A stretch of 64,000 nucleotides of DNA from Indibacter alkaliphilus LW1 (GTDB lineage: Bacteria > Bacteroidota > Bacteroidia > Cytophagales > Cyclobacteriaceae): the NCBI RefSeq assembly GCF_000295935.2, contig NZ_ALWO02000032.1:1-64000 (forward strand), in the 5' to 3' direction. The position numbers and the translations under genes are program-made. Position 1 is the first letter of the stretch. Every line of letters starts with the position of its first letter. The notes below the pieces were generated by a model that was not told the DNA's origin, searched no databases, and saw only the letters and a list, made by a program, of their open reading frames with translations. Positions 45,049 through 54,296 of this stretch are shown here, piece by piece.

Positions 45049-45723
45049 ATGGAAGCTAAAAAGACGCCAAAAGCGGATTTGACCAAAAAATCGGGAATGT
45101 TCCTGAATATAGGTCTTTTTGTTAGCGTCGGGTTGGTTCTGTTTGCCTTTGAATACAAGTCATTCGATGATCTTGGATTAAAAGACTTAGGACAGGTATC
45201 CGATGACTTTGAAGAACTATTGGACATTCCAATTACAGAACAGCCACCACCACCACCGCCGCCAATCGAGCAGCCGGTAATTCAGGAGATTCCTGATGAA
45301 GTGGAAATCGAAGAAAAAATCGAAGTAAATTTTGATTTGGATGTTCAGGAAGAGACTGTCATCAAAGAAGTAGTAATCGCTGATGCACCTGTAGTGGAGA
45401 AAGCAGATGAAATTTTTGATGTGGTAGAAAATTCTCCTGAATTCCCAGGTGGAATGGAAGCTTGGAATGAGTATTTGAGAAAAAATCTTAAGTACCCAAC
45501 TCAAGCGAGAAGAATGGGTATAGAGGGAACAGTATATGTAGTATTCGTTGTAAACACTGACGGTTCTATTCAGGATGTTGAAATCCTAAGAGGAATTGGG
45601 GGAGGTTGCGATGAAGAAGCACTCAGAGTAGTTTCCAATGCTCCAAAATGGACTCCTGGTAAGCAAAGAGGCCGTCCAGTAAGAGTAAGGATGAGACTTC
45701 CGATCAGGTTCAAACTTGGATAA
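45049..45723 (+). CDS. TonB family energy transducer
   Basis: A 224-residue protein: short basic N-terminus, one membrane anchor (about 17-38), a proline run (EQPPPPPPPIEQP, about 64-76) and an acidic linker that spans the periplasm, then a TonB C-terminal domain (about 130-224) with PEFPGGMEAWNEYLRKNLKYP, GTVYVVFVVNTDG and GCDEEALRVVSNAPKWTPG. It transmits proton-motive energy to TonB-dependent outer-membrane receptors. ExbB and ExbD partners are not nearby. Bacteroidota carry several such proteins, so no specific symbol is given. Confidence 0.92.
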   Translation: MEAKKTPKADLTKKSGMFLNIGLFVSVGLVLFAFEYKSFDDLGLKDLGQVSDDFEELLDIPITEQPPPPPPPIEQPVIQEIPDEVEIEEKIEVNFDLDVQEETVIKEVVIADAPVVEKADEIFDVVENSPEFPGGMEAWNEYLRKNLKYPTQARRMGIEGTVYVVFVVNTDGSIQDVEILRGIGGGCDEEALRVVSNAPKWTPGKQRGRPVRVRMRLPIRFKLG

Positions 45724-45742
45724 TTTCCGAATTACAATACTT

Positions 45743-45767
45743 AAAGGGGCTTCAAGCCCCTTTTTTT
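45743..45767 (+). terminator. Terminator of the tonB-family gene
   Basis: AAGGGGCTT and AAGCCCCTT form an almost loopless 9-bp hairpin followed by a T run, 20 bp after the stop codon. Confidence 0.85.
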
Positions 45768-45941
45768 ATGCTTGAAAAGTCTTCTTCATTTCTCCTATAT
45801 TCATTTTCTAAAATCCCACTTCTATAAGAAAAAACCTGCCAGCCCTTTTTCAAAAATTTGTGAATAATTATGAAACAAATCCCAATTGATTTCCTAACTG
45901 CTATCATAACTGAGAAGACTTCCTCAAAATCAAAGGTATTA

Positions 45942-45975
45942 AAAAGCCTGCCTGTCTAAAGACAAGCAGGCTTTT
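45942..45975 (-). terminator. Terminator of kbl
   Basis: AAAAGCCTGC...GTC pairs with GAC...GCAGGCTTTT across a short loop. On the minus strand it lies about 30 bp after the kbl stop and ends in a T-rich run. The rest of 45724-46004 between the two convergent terminators is AT-rich with no gene visible. Confidence 0.8.
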
Positions 45976-46004
45976 ACCATAAATTTTAGGAAATAGAATG
46001 GTTT

Positions 46005-47201
46005 CTATTTAATAACTCCCAATTCCTTACCTACTTCTACAAAAGCATTGATAGCGGTATCCAAATGTTCTCTATCATGTCCGGCAGAAATCTGTACTCT
46101 TATTCTTGCCTGTCCCTTTGGCACTACTGGATAATAAAATCCAATCACATAAACTCCCTTTTCCAATAACCTCTCGGCCATTTTTTGGGACAGAACAGCA
46201 TCATAGAGCATAATTGGAACAATAGCATGCTCCCCAGGTTTGATGTCAAATCCAGCTTCAGTCATTTTAGTCCTGAAATACTTAGTATTATCTTCAAGCT
46301 TATCCCTAAGTTCTGTGGTCTCAGATAGCAGGTCAAATACAGCAATAGATGCTCCGGTAATGGATGGGGCCAAGGTGTTTGAAAAAAGGTATGGCCGGGA
46401 CCTTTGTCTCAACAGCTCAATGATTTCTTTTCTTCCTGAAGTAAACCCACCGGATGCTCCTCCAAGAGCTTTACCCAATGTTCCCGTGATGATATCTATT
46501 TTACCCATCACACCACAATGTTCGTGTACACCTCTTCCTGTCTTGCCCATAAATCCTGTGGAATGGCATTCGTCTGACATTACTACCGCATTGTACTTTT
46601 CGGCTAAGGCTACAATCTTATCCAATTGCGCAATAGTACCATCCATAGAAAATACACCATCCGTGACGATGATCTTTTGTTTGGCCCCTTTGACATCTGC
46701 TTCTTGTAGCTGTGCTTCTAGGTCTTTCATATCATTGTGCTGATATCTAAAACGCATAGCTTTACAAAGCCTTACACCGTCAATAATGGATGCGTGGTTG
46801 AGTGCGTCTGAGATAATGGCATCCTCTGGACCAAAAACAGGCTCAAAGACTCCCCCATTAGCATCAAATGCTGCTGCATAAAGAATAGTATCCTCTGTCC
46901 CTAAAAACTCGGATATCTTTCTTTCCAATTCTTTATGGATATCCTGCGTACCGCAGATAAACCTGACTGAAGACAACCCAAAACCATGAGTGTCAATGGC
47001 ATTTTTTGCCGCTTCGATAACCTTAGGATGGGAAGAAAGACCCAGGTAATTATTTGCACAAAAGTTCAACACTTTCTTACCTCCGGAAATGGTTATTTCA
47101 GCTGATTGGGGAGAAGTAATGACTCTTTCCTTTTTGAAAAGACCTGCCTCTTCAATTTCTTTTAATTCTTGTTCTAATTTGGGTTTTAAAGTATCGTACA
47201 T
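46005..47201 (-). CDS. kbl: 2-amino-3-ketobutyrate CoA ligase (glycine C-acetyltransferase)
   Basis: A 398-residue PLP enzyme: 2-amino-3-ketobutyrate + CoA to glycine + acetyl-CoA, the second step of threonine breakdown. Motifs include [45 protein letters not shown] (PLP-binding Asp) and the Schiff-base Lys in [13 protein letters not shown] (about residue 243). The match to KBL rather than other alpha-oxoamine synthases is supported by [19 protein letters not shown] and by the divergent neighbour, a threonine dehydrogenase. It has its own terminator. Confidence 0.95.
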   Translation of the reverse strand: MYDTLKPKLEQELKEIEEAGLFKKERVITSPQSAEITISGGKKVLNFCANNYLGLSSHPKVIEAAKNAIDTHGFGLSSVRFICGTQDIHKELERKISEFLGTEDTILYAAAFDANGGVFEPVFGPEDAIISDALNHASIIDGVRLCKAMRFRYQHNDMKDLEAQLQEADVKGAKQKIIVTDGVFSMDGTIAQLDKIVALAEKYNAVVMSDECHSTGFMGKTGRGVHEHCGVMGKIDIITGTLGKALGGASGGFTSGRKEIIELLRQRSRPYLFSNTLAPSITGASIAVFDLLSETTELRDKLEDNTKYFRTKMTEAGFDIKPGEHAIVPIMLYDAVLSQKMAERLLEKGVYVIGFYYPVVPKGQARIRVQISAGHDREHLDTAINAFVEVGKELGVIK

Positions 47202-47344
47202 ATTTATTAGACTGATTTATTATAAAAACACTTGTGGAATATTAATGTTATTCATTCATTGATTTCACTATTTTTGCCCACGCAAACCCAAATATAATCA
47301 AAAAAGCTCATGGGCCTTTGGACCCGGGAAGTGTAATTTATCTT

Positions 47345-48298
47345 ATGGAAAGAATTCTTATTATAGGCTCAGCAGGGCAACTTGGTTCGGAATTATCACT
47401 GGCTCTGACAGAAATTTACGGAAGTGACAATGTCATCGCATCAGATATCAATCCTGGTAATCTTAAGAAGTTTGATTTTTGCCGCACTCAGGTGCTGGAT
47501 GTCATGGATAAGGAAAAGGTCAGGAAACTGATCCAAGAAGAAAATGTCAAGCAGATATATCATTTAGCGGCAGTTCTGTCTGCTACGGGAGAAAAAAATC
47601 CTCTCTTTGCCTGGCATCTCAATATGGAAAGCCTCCTTTTTATTTTGGAACTGGCCAAAGAATTCAATATGGACAAAGTGTACTGGCCCTCTTCAATAGC
47701 AGTATTCGGGCCCAACACTCCAAAAGTCAATACCCCTCAATATTGTGTAAAAGAACCCAATACGGTATATGGCATTTCCAAGCAAGCTGGGGAGCGCTGG
47801 TGTGAATATTATTTCCAGAAATTCGGGGTTGATGTCCGAAGTCTCAGGTATCCAGGTCTTATTGGTTACAAATCCCTTCCTGGTGGGGGCACTACTGATT
47901 ATGCAGTAGATATCTACCATAAAGCTATTGCCGGAGAGCATTTTGTTTCCTTCCTTAAGGAAGATTCATACTTACCGATGATGTACATGCCTGATGCGAT
48001 CAAAGCTACCTTAGACCTCATGCATGCTCCTAAGGAAAAAGTGAAAATCAGATCAAGTTATAATTTGGCGGCCATTAGCTTTTCTCCGAAAGAAATCTTC
48101 GAAAGCATCAAAAAACATTATCCCAACTTTACCATAGGCTATGAACCGGATTTTAGGCAAGCCATAGCAGATTCCTGGCCGGATAGCATAGATGACAGCA
48201 GATCAAGGGAAGATTGGGGCTGGAAGCACGATTACGATTTGGGAAAAATGACAGCAGATATTTTGACCAACCTACCTGAGTATATGGTGAATTTCTAA
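47345..48298 (+). CDS. NAD-epimerase-type L-threonine 3-dehydrogenase
   Basis: A 317-residue extended short-chain dehydrogenase. The start ATG at 47345 gives MERILIIGSAGQLGSELS with the NAD-binding G-x-x-G-x-x-G; a frame from 47318 uses a non-ATG start and adds nine residues. YGISKQAGERWCEYY carries the catalytic Y-x-x-x-K, and SLRYPGLIGYKSLPGGGTTD is typical of the epimerase-like threonine dehydrogenases described in Flavobacterium. The reaction is L-threonine + NAD+ to 2-amino-3-ketobutyrate, the substrate of the adjacent divergent kbl. A possible -7 box (TATTTTTG) lies at 47269-47276. Confidence 0.88.
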   Translation: MERILIIGSAGQLGSELSLALTEIYGSDNVIASDINPGNLKKFDFCRTQVLDVMDKEKVRKLIQEENVKQIYHLAAVLSATGEKNPLFAWHLNMESLLFILELAKEFNMDKVYWPSSIAVFGPNTPKVNTPQYCVKEPNTVYGISKQAGERWCEYYFQKFGVDVRSLRYPGLIGYKSLPGGGTTDYAVDIYHKAIAGEHFVSFLKEDSYLPMMYMPDAIKATLDLMHAPKEKVKIRSSYNLAAISFSPKEIFESIKKHYPNFTIGYEPDFRQAIADSWPDSIDDSRSREDWGWKHDYDLGKMTADILTNLPEYMVNF

Positions 48299-48304
48299 AA
48301 ATAA

Positions 48305-48326
48305 AAAAGAGGCGAAGGCCTCTTTT
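48305..48326. terminator. Bidirectional terminator
   Basis: AAAAGAGGC (48305-48313) and GCCTCTTTT (48318-48326) form a tight hairpin between convergent genes, with A and T runs on both sides so it can serve either strand. Confidence 0.85.
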
Positions 48327-48699
48327 ATTCTTCTATCTTCAGCTTATAGAACACGTTGTAATCTCTCTCTACCTCCGGACTGATATTGTCATTGATATAG
48401 ATTGCTCCTTCTTTATCCAAAAATTCAATATTCCCATTCACAGGGAGTTCATTGATCACACCTATTTGCTGGCCATTCTTCACTAATATGTAACAGGGCT
48501 TAACGTATTTTCTGAAGGCTTCTTTATATTCCGGTAAATTGAAATATTGTTCTGACTTTGCTTTAAAAGCCTTAAGTTGATCCTCAGGAATCTTAGTAAA
48601 GAATTGCACCAAAGCATATTCTCCTGCAAAAAGTAAATTGCTGAAAACAGGATGATTTTCGATTTCATTGACATCATCCATAGAAATGCTTGGAAACAC
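48325..48699 (-). CDS. Small cytosolic protein of unknown function
   Basis: A 124-residue soluble protein; an internal ATG at 48681 is an alternative start. The sequence has an N-terminal helical half (DDVNEIENHPVFSNLLF, QLKAFKAKSEQYFNLPEYKE) and a beta-rich C-terminal half (PCYILVKNGQQIGVINELPV, EGAIYINDNIS). I recognise no family. It is a single-gene unit between the bidirectional terminator and a small inverted repeat at 48750-48770 (ATATGAC/GTCATAT) that could be an operator in its promoter region. Confidence 0.65.
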   Translation of the reverse strand: MFPSISMDDVNEIENHPVFSNLLFAGEYALVQFFTKIPEDQLKAFKAKSEQYFNLPEYKEAFRKYVKPCYILVKNGQQIGVINELPVNGNIEFLDKEGAIYINDNISPEVERDYNVFYKLKIEE

Positions 48700-48790
48700 A
48701 TCTGGTCTTTTTGGATGGCTAAGTTCTATGGTTTCTCTTAGTTAGTTTTATATGACAAAACGGGTCATATTAATTCAAAAAGTACCTCAA

Positions 48791-48828
48791 TAAAAAAATA
48801 TGGCAGCACCAATAACTGTGATGCTGCC
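48791..48828 (-). terminator. Terminator of the hemL operon
   Basis: GGCAGCA (48802-48808) pairs with TGCTGCC (48822-48828); on the minus strand a T-rich run (about 48798-48791) follows. It ends the operon just after the ArsC/Spx-like gene. Confidence 0.8.
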
Positions 48829-48840
48829 GTAAACCTTTCC

Positions 48841-49191
48841 TTACATTTTTGCTTCAATTGCCTCTGGATCAAAACCCAAAACCAAATCTCCATCAGGAAA
48901 TTCTATAATAGGCCTTTTGATCATACTGCTTTTCTTGCTTAAAAGTGCTAAGCCTTCCTTTTCATTTTCCAGACTTGATTTTTCCTCATCTGTTAGCTTC
49001 CTGAAAGTCATGCCCTTTTTATTGATCAATTTTTCATAGCCTACTTTTTCGGCGAATTTCACCAGAAGTTCTGCGTCAGGTGCTTCCTTTTTATAGTCAG
49101 TAAACTGGTAATCCACCCCCTTCTCTTCCAAAAAATCGAAGGTCTTTTTCATGGTATTACAGTTTTTGATGCCGTATATCCTAAGTTCCAT
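48841..49191 (-). CDS. ArsC/Spx-family thioredoxin-fold protein
   Basis: A 116-residue thioredoxin-fold protein of the ArsC/Spx/YffB family. The N-terminal redox segment IYGIKNCNTMKKTFDFLEEK has a single Cys (about residue 11), as in the YffB/Spx-like branch. The closing SSMIKRPIIEFPDGDLVLGF is the conserved RPI-containing substrate loop. Real arsenate reduction is uncertain: the arsenate-binding residues are not diagnostic and no ars genes are nearby. It follows hemL by 12 bp. Confidence 0.87.
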   Translation of the reverse strand: MELRIYGIKNCNTMKKTFDFLEEKGVDYQFTDYKKEAPDAELLVKFAEKVGYEKLINKKGMTFRKLTDEEKSSLENEKEGLALLSKKSSMIKRPIIEFPDGDLVLGFDPEAIEAKM

Positions 49192-49203
49192 TTTTATGCT
49201 TAT

Positions 49204-50496
49204 TTATTGGTGAATCTCTTTTAACGCTACATTATTAGCTTCCAATATCTTGCCAATAAGCTGATCTGAAAGAGCCGTAGAAAGAAATAAACTTTCGAAT
49301 TGACTAGGAGCAAGATACACCCCCTGACGAAGCATAGATTGAAAATATTTACCAAAGAGAGCAGTATCAGAATGCTTGGCAGATGCAAAGTCCGTAACTT
49401 TCGAATTGGTAAAGAAAAGACTGTACATACTACCAAGATGGTTCACAGTATAATCCAGTCCCAGTCCTTCAAGGCTGGATCTGATCCCAGCAACAATCTT
49501 TCCCCCTATTTGATTGAGTTGAGTATATACTTCATCATGGTCATTGAGATAGTTGAGCATGGTAAGTCCGGCTGCCATTGCAATGGGATTACCGGATAAT
49601 GTTCCGGCTTGATAAACAGGTCCCGCTGGGGAAACAAATTCCATAATCTCCTTTTTGCCTCCATAAGCACCCACCGGCATACCTCCTCCGATTATTTTTC
49701 CTAGAGTGGTCATATCAGGAGTGACACCGAACAATTCCTGGGCTCCCCCTTTGGATAGCCTAAAGCCAGTCATTACTTCATCAAAGATCAGTACAATACC
49801 TTCACGGTCACATATATCTCTCAAACCTTGTAAATAGCCTTCTTTTGGAATAACAAGCCCCATGTTTCCTGGTACAGGTTCCAGTATCAAGGCTGCAATT
49901 TCCCCTTTGTTGGCCTCAACCAACGTTTCTATAGCCTCAAGGTCATTGTATGGGGCCAAAAGTGTGTCCTTAGCTGTACCTTTGGTCACGCCCGGAGAAT
50001 CCGGATTGCCCATGGTAATGGCACCAGATCCCGCAGAAATCAAAAAAGAATCGCCATGACCGTGATAATGGCCTTCCATCTTGATGAATTTATCTCTGCC
50101 CGTAAAGCCTCTGGCAACCCTGATAGCTGACATGGTAGCTTCTGTACCGGAATTGACCATCCTTACTTTTTCAACAGAAGGCACCATAGCAACAATCAAT
50201 TCTGCAATCTCCACCTCCCTTGCTGTAGGCGCGCCAAAAGAAGTTCCATTTTCCATTGCTTTGATTACAGCCTCCCGGATCATCGGATGATTGTGTCCCA
50301 AAATCATGGGACCCCAGCTGTTGATCAATTCTATATAAGCATTGTCATCCTCATCATAAATGAATGCTCCATCTGCCTTCTTGATAAAAATTGGGTCTCC
50401 TCCAACAGCTCTAAATGCACGAACGGGAGAATTGACTCCTCCCGGTATAAAATTTTTAGCCTTATTAAATAAATCTTTGCTTTGGGTAATCTGCAT
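49204..50496 (-). CDS. hemL: Glutamate-1-semialdehyde 2,1-aminomutase
   Basis: A 430-residue PLP enzyme converting glutamate-1-semialdehyde to 5-aminolevulinate for heme and other tetrapyrroles (C5 pathway). Motifs: FIPGGVNSPVRAFRAVGGDP, NSWGPMILGHNHP, VNSGTEATMSAIRVARGFTG, LIFDEVMTGFR (PLP-binding Asp) and the Schiff-base Lys in TTLGKIIGGGMPVGAYGG (about residue 265). It starts 6 bp after the stop of the upstream TPR/periplasmic-binding protein gene. Confidence 0.96.
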   Translation of the reverse strand: MQITQSKDLFNKAKNFIPGGVNSPVRAFRAVGGDPIFIKKADGAFIYDEDDNAYIELINSWGPMILGHNHPMIREAVIKAMENGTSFGAPTAREVEIAELIVAMVPSVEKVRMVNSGTEATMSAIRVARGFTGRDKFIKMEGHYHGHGDSFLISAGSGAITMGNPDSPGVTKGTAKDTLLAPYNDLEAIETLVEANKGEIAALILEPVPGNMGLVIPKEGYLQGLRDICDREGIVLIFDEVMTGFRLSKGGAQELFGVTPDMTTLGKIIGGGMPVGAYGGKKEIMEFVSPAGPVYQAGTLSGNPIAMAAGLTMLNYLNDHDEVYTQLNQIGGKIVAGIRSSLEGLGLDYTVNHLGSMYSLFFTNSKVTDFASAKHSDTALFGKYFQSMLRQGVYLAPSQFESLFLSTALSDQLIGKILEANNVALKEIHQ

Positions 50497-50502
50497 GAAT
50501 TT

Positions 50503-52161
50503 TTATTGTTTGAGTTCAAGTTTTCCCTGTTCCAATTTAAGCACAGGGACATATTTGTTGTGATGACTTTTGCTGAAATCAAAACCATAGAACAATTTGC
50601 CTTCCCGGAATCCCCGTCTATCCAAATTCCTTCTTAGATCAAACCCATCAGATTGGTTGATAGTTTCCCCAATCCATTGAATTAATTCATAACCTAGGTG
50701 AGTATTAAAAGACGGATAGCCGACGAATAGTTGAAAGTACTTTTCGCGGAAGCTTGCAACAGGTTTGCTGTCTAATTTAATGGTATTATTACCTATAAAA
50801 TACAGATTTTCAGCAAGCAACATTTCATAATTTGCGAAGTTGAAGAAAAGCCAACTGTCCATTACCAGAATAGGTGTGCTTACATTTTGTGATTCCAAGA
50901 ACCCCAAAGCTGTTGCACCAATATTCGGGTCATCTGCCAATAAAACGACCATATCGGCTTTGGCAGCAGAATCATATCTTAAGTCCAGACCATTGAAAAA
51001 TTCGTTTATTTCCCTTCCCGAAACCTTTTGGGATTTGACAATCTCAAACCCGAATTTCCTTGATGTTTCCTGAATTTGGGTGGAGAGCTGTTCATCCCTC
51101 AAAGAAGATGAATAAGCAATGGCTATTTTTTTCCCGTTGATATTTTTTCTAGCAAATTCCACCACACCGTCAGCAATTGAAGCTACAGAAGGTCTAAACA
51201 GGTATGCATAGTTCATCCCCTGAAACCTGTCGTCAATATTTGACAGCGGGTTGATATAAGGTATTTTATTGGTTTCAGCAAAATTCATTACTAACTCTGT
51301 TTCATCCGGATATATGGGGCCAATGATTGCATCAGCTTGTCTGAAATATGGATCTGCAAGTATCTCTTTGATTCTTTCCATATTTCTTTCCGTATCGAAA
51401 GTCTTGATATTGACGGCAACTCCGGATTTCTTTAGCTGCTCTACTCCCATTATGATTCCTTGATACAATTCTAAAACAAAATTGCTCGAATTGAGGCTTC
51501 TTACCCCAGATCCACCAGAATAATTAAAGGGAAGTACTAAAGCTATATCCAATTCTTGCCCATTTTTCCCATCTGCCTTCGTACCACCTTCCAAACCAAT
51601 ATTTCTAGCTTCGTTATACAAATCCCTCTCCTCTGAAGAAAGTATCGTTTTTCTATCCAATTGGGCCTTTAATGCCAGCATAAACCCTGAGTTATCATTA
51701 AACTCCTTCACGTTACCTAATAAGAAATCCAAAGGAGCTTCTTTCAAAAAATTAAAGCTGGCATTCTCAGCCTGTCTTTTTATTTCAGCCTCTTTGATGG
51801 AATTTATTACCTGAAGAGCCTCTTTATTTTTACCTTCTTCAAAAAAAGCTATTGCAAGTAAATATTTTGCATCTTCAGATTTTACCCAGCTGCCAGTGCC
51901 AACCAGGTCTTTTAAAGTTGTCTGAGCTAGAGCATAATTTTCACTCTTCAAGGCTGCCATTGCATAATTGTATTTGGCATAATTAGAAAGCTGACCATAT
52001 TGATTTCTTTCCATAAATGGCTTTAAAAGTTCCATGGCTTCACCATAATTGCCATAGCCAATTAAAGTTTTGGCTCTTTCATACTCTCTTAATTCATCTT
52101 GAGCTGAGCTTTGGACAAAAAATGTAAAAACAAACAATAACAAAAGGAAAACTTGTCTCAT
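50503..52161 (-). CDS. Exported TPR plus periplasmic-binding-fold protein (LpoA-like)
   Basis: A 552-residue exported protein: signal peptide (MRQVFLLLLFVFTFFVQSSA), a TPR-like helical N-terminal part (about 22-165; AKTLIGYGNYGEAMELLKPF, YNYAMAALKSENYALAQTTL), then a type I periplasmic-binding (LivJ/LivK-like) domain (about 205-552; IALVLPFNYSGG, ADAIIGPIYPDETELVMNFA, KIAIAYSSSLRDEQ). This order matches LpoA, the outer-membrane activator of penicillin-binding protein 1A, although here the signal lacks a lipobox Cys. No permease or ATPase genes are nearby, so an ABC transporter role is unlikely. First gene of an operon with hemL and the ArsC-like gene. Confidence 0.8.
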   Translation of the reverse strand: MRQVFLLLLFVFTFFVQSSAQDELREYERAKTLIGYGNYGEAMELLKPFMERNQYGQLSNYAKYNYAMAALKSENYALAQTTLKDLVGTGSWVKSEDAKYLLAIAFFEEGKNKEALQVINSIKEAEIKRQAENASFNFLKEAPLDFLLGNVKEFNDNSGFMLALKAQLDRKTILSSEERDLYNEARNIGLEGGTKADGKNGQELDIALVLPFNYSGGSGVRSLNSSNFVLELYQGIIMGVEQLKKSGVAVNIKTFDTERNMERIKEILADPYFRQADAIIGPIYPDETELVMNFAETNKIPYINPLSNIDDRFQGMNYAYLFRPSVASIADGVVEFARKNINGKKIAIAYSSSLRDEQLSTQIQETSRKFGFEIVKSQKVSGREINEFFNGLDLRYDSAAKADMVVLLADDPNIGATALGFLESQNVSTPILVMDSWLFFNFANYEMLLAENLYFIGNNTIKLDSKPVASFREKYFQLFVGYPSFNTHLGYELIQWIGETINQSDGFDLRRNLDRRGFREGKLFYGFDFSKSHHNKYVPVLKLEQGKLELKQ

Positions 52162-52243
52162 ATATAGATTTTCAAATTACAAGGGCAAAATTCATTCCTA
52201 ACAGGGCTCGAATTTAACCCATTTTCGACCAAAAGAAAAGAAA

Positions 52244-52269
52244 AATGCCACCCTTGAAGAGGTGGCATT
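52244..52269 (-). terminator. Terminator of guaA
   Basis: AATGCCACC (52244-52252) pairs with GGTGGCATT (52261-52269) with an 8-nt loop; on the minus strand a T-rich tail follows, about 28 bp beyond the guaA stop. Confidence 0.85.
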
Positions 52270-52296
52270 CATTCCATCAAGCAATTTCAATATTCC

Positions 52297-53826
52297 TTAT
52301 TCCCATTCAATGGTAGCAGGTGGCTTGGAAGAAATGTCATAAACCACTCGATTTACTCCCTTAACCCGATTGATAATCTCATTGGACATTTTACCGAGAA
52401 ACTCATACGGTAAATGAATCCAATCCGCAGTCATACCATCCACTGATCCTACAGCCCGGAGAGCTACTACTTTTTCATAAGTCCTTTCATCTCCCATCAC
52501 CCCTACTGATTGGATGGGAAGCAAAATTGCTCCGGCCTGCCAAACCTGATCATAAAGACCATGAGTTTTCAATCCTTGGATAAAAATATAATCTACTTCT
52601 TGAAGTGTTTTGGCTTTTTCAGCAGTAATGTCCCCCAAAATCCTAATAGCCAGACCTGGACCTGGGAAAGGGTGTCTCCCAATAATAGCTTCTGGAATTT
52701 CCAACGCTCTGCCTACTTCCCTTACTTCATCCTTAAAAAGTGTATTTAAAGGCTCTATAACTGAAAGTTTCATAAAATCAGGGAGACCTCCCACATTGTG
52801 GTGAGACTTGATAGTTGCTGATGGCCCCTTAACAGAAACGGATTCGATCACATCAGGATAAATAGTCCCCTGTCCTAGCCATTTCACACCGTCGATCTTA
52901 TGTGCTTCATCATCAAAAACTTCAATAAACACTCGTCCGATAGCCTTCCTTTTGGCTTCAGGCTCTGAGATCCCTGCCAATGCCACATAAAATCTTTCTT
53001 TGGCATCCACCCCAATCACATTAAGGCCCAATGTTTTGTAAGACTCCAAAACCTCCTCGTACTCGTTCTTTCTCAGAAGGCCATTATCTACAAATACACA
53101 AGTCAGGTTATCTCCTATAGCTCTATGAATCAAAGTTGCTGCCACTGAAGAGTCCACACCGCCTGAAAGACCCATCACTACTTTGTCAGAACCTATCTTT
53201 TCTTTGAGCTCTGCTACAGTGATATCAATAAACATATCAGAAGTCCAATCCTGGGAACAGCCACAGATATTGACTACGAAATTTCTGAGAAGATTTTTGC
53301 CTTCTGTAGAATGGGTTACTTCAGGATGAAACTGTATGCCATAGGTTTCTTCATTTTGGATTTTGAATGCAGCCACTTTTACTGATGCAGTGCTGGCAAT
53401 CACATCAAATCCATCCGGTAGGTTTTTGATGGTATCACCATGAGACATCCATACTGTAGAACCATGAGTCATCTCCTTTAACAAATCATAATGGAGATCG
53501 ATATGGTCTAAGTTTGCCCTGCCATACTCTCTAATTTCTGAAGGCAATACCTCACCTCCATACTTGTGAGCCAAAAGTTGAGATCCGTAACAAACGCCCA
53601 ATATGGGCAATTTCCCCCTTAATGCATCCAGATCAAGATCTGGAGAGCCTTCATCTCTCACTGAGCAAGGACTTCCCGAAAGGATTATCCCTTTGATATC
53701 CGGGGTGATTTCGGGGATGTTGTTGTAGGGGTGGATTTCGCAATAAACATTAAGCTCCCTTACCCTGCGGGCAATTAACTGTGTGTATTGGGAACCAAAA
53801 TCTAGGATGAGTATTTGTTCTGCCAT
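52297..53826 (-). CDS. guaA: GMP synthase (glutamine-hydrolysing)
   Basis: A 509-residue enzyme: XMP + glutamine + ATP to GMP + glutamate. The class I amidotransferase domain (about 1-190) has [18 protein letters not shown], the catalytic Cys in [16 protein letters not shown] and the His/Glu of [11 protein letters not shown]. The ATP pyrophosphatase domain has the P-loop [15 protein letters not shown] and the dimerisation tail ends PPATIEWE. I chose ATG at 53826; a TTG two codons upstream overlaps the -7 box. The promoter is so close that the mRNA is probably leaderless. Confidence 0.96.
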   Translation of the reverse strand: MAEQILILDFGSQYTQLIARRVRELNVYCEIHPYNNIPEITPDIKGIILSGSPCSVRDEGSPDLDLDALRGKLPILGVCYGSQLLAHKYGGEVLPSEIREYGRANLDHIDLHYDLLKEMTHGSTVWMSHGDTIKNLPDGFDVIASTASVKVAAFKIQNEETYGIQFHPEVTHSTEGKNLLRNFVVNICGCSQDWTSDMFIDITVAELKEKIGSDKVVMGLSGGVDSSVAATLIHRAIGDNLTCVFVDNGLLRKNEYEEVLESYKTLGLNVIGVDAKERFYVALAGISEPEAKRKAIGRVFIEVFDDEAHKIDGVKWLGQGTIYPDVIESVSVKGPSATIKSHHNVGGLPDFMKLSVIEPLNTLFKDEVREVGRALEIPEAIIGRHPFPGPGLAIRILGDITAEKAKTLQEVDYIFIQGLKTHGLYDQVWQAGAILLPIQSVGVMGDERTYEKVVALRAVGSVDGMTADWIHLPYEFLGKMSNEIINRVKGVNRVVYDISSKPPATIEWE

Positions 53827-54296
53827 GCGCAAAGGTACACAGGGCAGTGAGATTGGGAAAAAGTTTAAGGAAAATTTTCAGAAGAATGTTTGGCAAGTGA
53901 AAGGAATGGATTGAAAGGTTGAAAGAACTTGTCTACCGAGGTCGACTGGAAGATTAACTAGACTTTGACTAAAAAGTGGTAATACCCTTATCATATTTTG
54001 GATTTCTTCCGCTTAAAGGAATTCTATTGTCCAGAAAAGGTACTGAATTTCACTTGATCAAAAAAGGAATGATGTTTCTTTTCATGTGATTTGGATAAAT
54101 GGTGATACATAAAAATAGAAATATTTATCCAAGTTTAACATCCATAATCTCTTTTGAGGTCAAAAGAAGTCTTTAAATGATCTAATGGGTATTTGATATT
54201 GAATCAAAAGAATCAACCGCTATTTTTCAAACTCCAATACCGTTAAAACTTATTTATAATACCCATCAATAGTTTGTCCGCTATGGGGATTAAATA
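53827..54296. other. 470-bp spacer upstream of guaA
   Basis: No gene is visible. Besides the guaA -7 box the stretch holds two exact inverted repeats: TTGGATAAAT/ATTTATCCAA (54091-54100 and 54123-54132) and TCTTTTGA-GG-TCAAAAGA (54150-54167). Neither is followed by a T run on the minus strand, so they may be operators or a structured RNA rather than terminators. Confidence 0.5.
53830..53837 (-). promoter_or_regulatory. -7 element abutting the guaA start codon
   Basis: On the minus strand TACCTTTG ends only 3 nt before the guaA ATG. With a start point a few bases beyond the -7 box, the transcript would begin at or within the start codon region. The -33 region is not clearly conserved. Confidence 0.55.

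Noticed and set aside
48841-49191. True arsenate reductase ArsC
   Set aside because: Single-Cys Spx/YffB-like sequence with no arsenic resistance genes in the neighbourhood; only the family can be supported.
50503-52161. ABC transporter substrate-binding protein
   Set aside because: There is a TPR domain ahead of the binding fold and no permease or ATPase gene nearby; LpoA-like architecture fits better.
52203-52225. Possible tRNA T-arm-like stretch (GGGCTCGAATTTAACCC)
   Set aside because: No acceptor stem, D-arm or anticodon arm can be formed around it.
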